Source of the DNA: Methylophilaceae bacterium UBA6140
GTDB lineage: Bacteria; Pseudomonadota; Gammaproteobacteria; Burkholderiales; Methylophilaceae
Length of the DNA: 7,246 nucleotides
Direction of reading: 5' to 3'
Assembly: GCA_002423265.1 (NCBI GenBank)
Contig: DIVE01000119.1
Location: forward strand, 2,501-9,746
In this document: piece after piece, positions 3,896 to 7,246 of the stretch
Position numbering within the stretch: position 1 is the first letter of the stretch
Layout: each line of letters starts with the position of its first letter
Position numbers and translations under genes: made by a program
The notes under the pieces: generated by a model
What the model saw: only the letters and a program-made list of their open reading frames with translations
The model's database searches: none
Told to the model about the DNA's origin: nothing

Positions 3896-5266
3896 ATGGC
3901 TGATGACGCACTCGAATCGATAAAACTCCCCCCGCACTCCGTAGAAGCCGAGCAGTCGGTTCTGGGCGGTTTGCTGCTTGAGAACGATGCCCTGGACAAA
4001 ATTGCCGACCTGCTTGCGGCGAGTGATTTTTACCAGCATGACCATCGGCTGATCTATGAGCACATTGCCAAACTGATCGAGCACAATCGTCCGGCGGATA
4101 TCGTGACTGTGGCGGAGTCTCTGGATAACGCTGCGGAATTGTCGGCCGTCGGTGGTCTCGCTTACCTCGGCGCTCTGGCGCAAAACACTCCGACCGCCGC
4201 CAATATACGTCGCTATGCTGAAATCGTGCGTGAGCGTGCGATTATGCGCAAGCTGGTGGAAGTCGGCTCCGGTATTGCCGAGAGCGCTTATAGCCCTCAG
4301 GGGCGAGATGCCCAGCAATTGCTGGACGAAGCCGAGTCGAGGATTTTTCAGATTGCTGAAGGCGGCAAGCGTAGCACGGAAGGATTCCTCGATATCAAGG
4401 TGTTGTTGCCGCAGGTGGCGGATCGTATCGACCAGCTTTTTCAGCGCGACAACCAGAGCGACGTCACCGGCATTCCTACCGGGTTTTCAGATCTCGATTC
4501 GATGACATCCGGCTTTCAGCCGGGGGATCTGATTATCGTGGCCGGTCGCCCTTCAATGGGTAAAACCGCATTTTCACTCAACATTGCCGAAAACGTGGCG
4601 CTCGACACCGGTTTGCCGATTGCGGTGTTTTCGATGGAAATGGCGGCAACTCAGCTCGCAATGCGGATGATCGGCTCGGTGGGCCGTCTCGACCAGCATC
4701 GCATGCGTACCGGCCGGCTGGAAGATGAAGACTGGGTACGCCTCACTACGGCGCTCGGACGCTTGAACGAAGCCCCCATTTTCATTGACGAAGGTGCAGG
4801 CTTGAACTCATTCGATGTGCGCGCACGCGCCAGACGGCTGCATCGTCAGACCGGCAAACTCGGTCTGATCGTCGTCGATTACCTGCAACTGATGGCAGGC
4901 GCGGCAGGGCGCCAAAGCGAGAATCGCGCGACTGAGATCTCGGAAATTTCGCGCTCGCTGAAATCTCTGGCCAAAGAGCTCAATGTGCCGGTAGTGGCGC
5001 TTTCACAGCTTAACCGCAGTGTCGAACAGCGTCCCGACAAGCGTCCGGTGATGTCGGATTTGCGGGAATCCGGCGCGATCGAACAGGATGCCGACCTGAT
5101 CCTCTTCATTTATCGCGATGAAGTCTACAATCCGGAAACACCCGACAAGGGCACGGCCGAGATTATCATTGCCAAGCAGCGTAACGGCCCGATCGGCCGG
5201 GTCAGGCTGACTTTCCTCGGCGAACATACGCGTTTCGAAAACTTCATTTCTTCAGGCGCATATTAG
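3896..5266 (+). CDS. dnaB: replicative DNA helicase DnaB
   Basis: Hexameric ATP-dependent 5'-3' helicase that unwinds the replication fork and recruits primase. The 456 residues are full length. The N-terminal primase-binding domain (about 10-150) includes [19 protein letters not shown] and [19 protein letters not shown], then a linker to about 185 and a RecA-like domain. ATPase features: Walker A GRPSMGKT (217-224), SMEM with the catalytic glutamate E248, Walker [10 protein letters not shown] (324-332, D328), [12 protein letters not shown] (368-379), [15 protein letters not shown] (388-402), and the KQRNGP arginine-finger region (427-432). No intein interrupts it. No Shine-Dalgarno sequence precedes the ATG, and the -10 box is 8 bp away, so a leaderless mRNA is likely. 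The start is supported because [11 protein letters not shown] follows nine residues later. alr starts 4 bases after the TAG. Confidence 0.98.
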   Translation: MADDALESIKLPPHSVEAEQSVLGGLLLENDALDKIADLLAASDFYQHDHRLIYEHIAKLIEHNRPADIVTVAESLDNAAELSAVGGLAYLGALAQNTPTAANIRRYAEIVRERAIMRKLVEVGSGIAESAYSPQGRDAQQLLDEAESRIFQIAEGGKRSTEGFLDIKVLLPQVADRIDQLFQRDNQSDVTGIPTGFSDLDSMTSGFQPGDLIIVAGRPSMGKTAFSLNIAENVALDTGLPIAVFSMEMAATQLAMRMIGSVGRLDQHRMRTGRLEDEDWVRLTTALGRLNEAPIFIDEGAGLNSFDVRARARRLHRQTGKLGLIVVDYLQLMAGAAGRQSENRATEISEISRSLKSLAKELNVPVVALSQLNRSVEQRPDKRPVMSDLRESGAIEQDADLILFIYRDEVYNPETPDKGTAEIIIAKQRNGPIGRVRLTFLGEHTRFENFISSGAY

Positions 5267-5270
5267 CCCT

Positions 5271-6344
5271 ATGCGTCCGATAGTCGCCACGGTGGATCAG
5301 GGCGCCTTGCGCCATAACCTGAATATCGTGAAAAGCAGCGCCCCGCAATCCAGAGTAATGGCGGTGGTGAAGGCGAACGGCTATGGTCACGGCCTTCTCG
5401 CCGCGGCTCAGGGATTGGCGGCCGCCGATGGATTCGCCGTCCTTGGACTGAACGAAGCTGTTTTTTTGCGCGATGCCGGTTTCAGGCAGGACATCCTGAT
5501 GCTGGAAGGCGTATTCAGTGCAGATGAGTTGAGCGAAGTCGAAGCGGCCGGTATCAGCGTGGTCGTGCATCACGACGAGCAGATATCGATGCTGGAAAGC
5601 GCCAGGCTGTCTTCGCCGGTCGCTGTGTACGTCAAAATGAATAACGGCATGAATCGCCTGGGTTTCAAACCTGAATACTATGCAGGCGCTATCTCGCGTT
5701 TGGCCGCCTGCAATAATGTCGGCCGGATCACACTGATGACGCACTTCGCCACGGCAGATGAAGGCCCGGGGGTTGCAGCACCGCTGGCGGTTTTTCATCA
5801 AGTCACCGCAGGCATGCCTTACCCGGTTTCTCTGGCCAATTCGGCCGCAATTTTCCGTCATCCGGAAACCCATGCAGACTGGATTCGCTCCGGCATCATG
5901 CTTTACGGTGCAACGGCAATTGCCGGCATTCCAGCAAGCACTTATCAATTGCGGCCGGCCATGACACTCACGAGCGAAATCATTGCAATTCAGGATATCC
6001 TGCCGGGCGAGAGCGTCGGTTATGGCAACCGATTCACTGCCAGCAGAAAAACCCGGGTGGGTATCGTTGCCTGCGGCTACGCCGACGGCTATCCGCGTCA
6101 TGCGCCTAACGGTACCCCCGTCATGGTTGCAGGGCGAATGACGCAAACCATCGGTCGCGTTTCCATGGATATGCTGTTCGTCGATCTGACCGACATCGCA
6201 GAAGCGGGCCTGCATAGCCCGGTAGAACTTTGGGGCGCACAACTGCCGGTCGACGCGGTGGCGGAAAAGTCCGGCACCATAGGGTATGAATTGTTATGCG
6301 CGTTATCGCCGCGCGTGCCGGTGAAGGTGCTCAACCATGGCTAA
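5271..6344 (+). CDS. alr: alanine racemase
   Basis: PLP-dependent cytoplasmic enzyme that interconverts L- and D-alanine, supplying D-Ala for peptidoglycan. The 357 residues are typical. The PLP lysine is K34 in [11 protein letters not shown] (31-41). The second catalytic base is Y270 in CGYADGYPR (268-276). R129 and K122 in [11 protein letters not shown] (121-131) match, in spacing, the PLP-contacting arginine and the lysine carbamylated in Geobacillus Alr. The SMD segment (298-300) and the C-terminal [16 protein letters not shown] (336-350) complete the family pattern. The ATG lies 4 bases after the dnaB stop with only a weak purine-rich CAGG about 16 bases upstream, so coupled translation with dnaB is likely. 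Its end overlaps radA by 8 bases. The catabolic DadX paralogue is possible in principle, but the dnaB-alr-radA context favours the biosynthetic Alr. Confidence 0.96.
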   Translation: MRPIVATVDQGALRHNLNIVKSSAPQSRVMAVVKANGYGHGLLAAAQGLAAADGFAVLGLNEAVFLRDAGFRQDILMLEGVFSADELSEVEAAGISVVVHHDEQISMLESARLSSPVAVYVKMNNGMNRLGFKPEYYAGAISRLAACNNVGRITLMTHFATADEGPGVAAPLAVFHQVTAGMPYPVSLANSAAIFRHPETHADWIRSGIMLYGATAIAGIPASTYQLRPAMTLTSEIIAIQDILPGESVGYGNRFTASRKTRVGIVACGYADGYPRHAPNGTPVMVAGRMTQTIGRVSMDMLFVDLTDIAEAGLHSPVELWGAQLPVDAVAEKSGTIGYELLCALSPRVPVKVLNHG

Positions 6345-7246
6345 AGCGAAAACGGTTTATATCTGCACCGAATGTGGGGGTCAGTCGCCCAAATGGCAGG
6401 GGCAGTGCCCCGGGTGCAATGCCTGGAATACACTGGTCGAGAGCGTTGCAGAAGCGCCGGCAAGCAATCGCTATGCGGCGCTTGCAGAAACAACCGGTTT
6501 GCAGAAGCTTGCGGATGTGGAGGCGGCAGAAATCCCGCGTCAACCTTCCGGTATCAGCGAGTTCGACCGCGTACTCGGCGGCGGGCTGGTGCCCGGCGGT
6601 GTGGTGCTGATCGGCGGCGACCCCGGGATCGGCAAATCGACCTTGCTGTTGCAGGCGCTATGCCATGTCGGCAAGGCAAGGAAGGCGCTCTATGTCAGTG
6701 GCGAAGAATCCGCGCAGCAGATCGCCATGCGGGCCAAGCGTCTGGGGCTGGATGCCGGTCCGATCGACCTGCTGGCTGAAATCCAGCTGGAGAAGATTCT
6801 CGCCACCCTGCAAAATCACAAGCCTGAAGTTGCCGTGATCGATTCGATTCAGACGGTCTATTCAGAGGTTTTGCAATCGGCGCCGGGCTCTGTTGCCCAG
6901 GTGCGCGAGTGCTCTGCACAGCTGACCCGCGCTGCCAAACAGCTGGGCATTACCGTGATCCTGGTCGGCCATGTGACCAAGGAAGGCTCGCTGGCAGGCC
7001 CGCGCGTGCTGGAGCATATCGTCGATACCGTGCTGTATTTTGAAGGCGACCCCAACTCCAGCTTTCGCCTGATTCGCGCCTTCAAGAACCGTTTCGGTGC
7101 CGTCAATGAACTGGGCGTGTTTGCCATGACCGAGAAAGGCTTGCGCGAAGTCAGCAATCCGTCCGCACTGTTCCTCTCGCATCATGCGGAGCAGGTCGCC
7201 GGTTCCTGCATCACCGTCACACAGGAGGGTACACGGCCATTGCTGG
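6337..7246 (+). CDS. radA: DNA repair protein RadA (Sms), 3' end beyond the window
   Basis: RecA-related, DnaB-like hexameric ATPase that drives branch migration and processing of recombination intermediates. The frame is open from the ATG at 6337 to the window edge, giving 303 residues of an expected 450-460. Seen in order: an N-terminal zinc finger with C10, C13, C24 and C27 (ICTECGG and [14 protein letters not shown]); Walker [10 protein letters not shown] (94-102); Walker [10 protein letters not shown] (165-173, D169); [17 protein letters not shown] (211-227); and the RadA-specific KNRFG (250-254). The Lon-like C-terminal domain is just beginning at the edge. The start overlaps the last 8 bases of alr (ATGGCTAA). 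GAAGGT (6323-6328) lies 8 bases upstream. The overlap implies translational coupling with alr. Confidence 0.97.
   Translation, partial: MAKAKTVYICTECGGQSPKWQGQCPGCNAWNTLVESVAEAPASNRYAALAETTGLQKLADVEAAEIPRQPSGISEFDRVLGGGLVPGGVVLIGGDPGIGKSTLLLQALCHVGKARKALYVSGEESAQQIAMRAKRLGLDAGPIDLLAEIQLEKILATLQNHKPEVAVIDSIQTVYSEVLQSAPGSVAQVRECSAQLTRAAKQLGITVILVGHVTKEGSLAGPRVLEHIVDTVLYFEGDPNSSFRLIRAFKNRFGAVNELGVFAMTEKGLREVSNPSALFLSHHAEQVAGSCITVTQEGTRPLL

Noticed and set aside
4252..4259. GCTGGTGG (E. coli Chi-like octamer) inside dnaB
   Set aside because: A single copy within coding sequence in an organism whose Chi sequence is unknown; chance occurrence is likely.
3343..4318. Minus-strand open frames opposite rplI and the start of dnaB (up to 218 codons)
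   Set aside because: They cross the rplI terminator and the dnaB promoter, lie opposite two conserved proteins and resemble no family.
5244..6242. 332-codon open frame on the minus strand opposite alr
   Set aside because: The plus strand encodes a complete alanine racemase with all catalytic residues. The antisense translation is Cys/His/Arg-rich with no recognisable domain, a typical shadow of a GC-rich gene.

Overview
The window looks like a core-genome segment of a betaproteobacterium, most likely a member of the Nitrosomonadales/Gallionellales-type lineages. This is an inference from gene order and protein character: the ribosomal cluster carries priB between rpsF and rpsR and is followed directly by dnaB, alr and radA. 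No mobile element, CRISPR array, tRNA or rRNA was seen.

Left end (1-238): there is no credible protein gene here, but the minus strand carries what looks like a complete small-RNA unit. It has a sigma-54-type promoter (GG-N10-GC, 101-120) and a predicted transcript of about 60 nt. The transcript contains a small hairpin with a CUCC loop, a single-stranded CU-rich anti-Shine-Dalgarno stretch (59-70), and a GC-rich hairpin ending in seven U residues. A 13-bp palindrome (142-154) lies just upstream of the promoter. A perfect 18-bp inverted repeat with T-runs on both sides (161-200) separates this unit from glgA. This is the most novel-looking element in the window.

Glycogen and fluoride block (239-2254): glgA (glycogen synthase, minus strand, GTG start) is transcribed away from crcB (Fluc fluoride channel, plus strand). 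The 168-bp gap between them holds a good sigma-70 promoter for glgA, a 9-bp direct repeat and a small palindrome. No fluoride riboswitch was recognised.

Ribosomal operon (about 2304-3846): a perfect TATAAT box and a structured leader precede rpsF-priB-rpsR-rplI (S6, primosomal protein N/PriB, S18, L9). The genes are separated by 0 to 12 bases, and priB starts with TTG immediately after the rpsF stop codon. The operon ends in a strong intrinsic terminator.

Replication, wall and repair block (about 3861-7246): dnaB (replicative helicase) has its -10 box so close to the ATG that its mRNA would be leaderless or nearly so, and no Shine-Dalgarno sequence is visible. alr (alanine racemase) follows after 4 bases. 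radA (branch-migration/recombination ATPase) overlaps the end of alr by 8 bases and runs off the right edge. The arrangement links translation (S6, S18, L9), replication restart and fork unwinding (PriB, DnaB), D-alanine supply for peptidoglycan (Alr) and recombinational repair (RadA), all growth-related functions.
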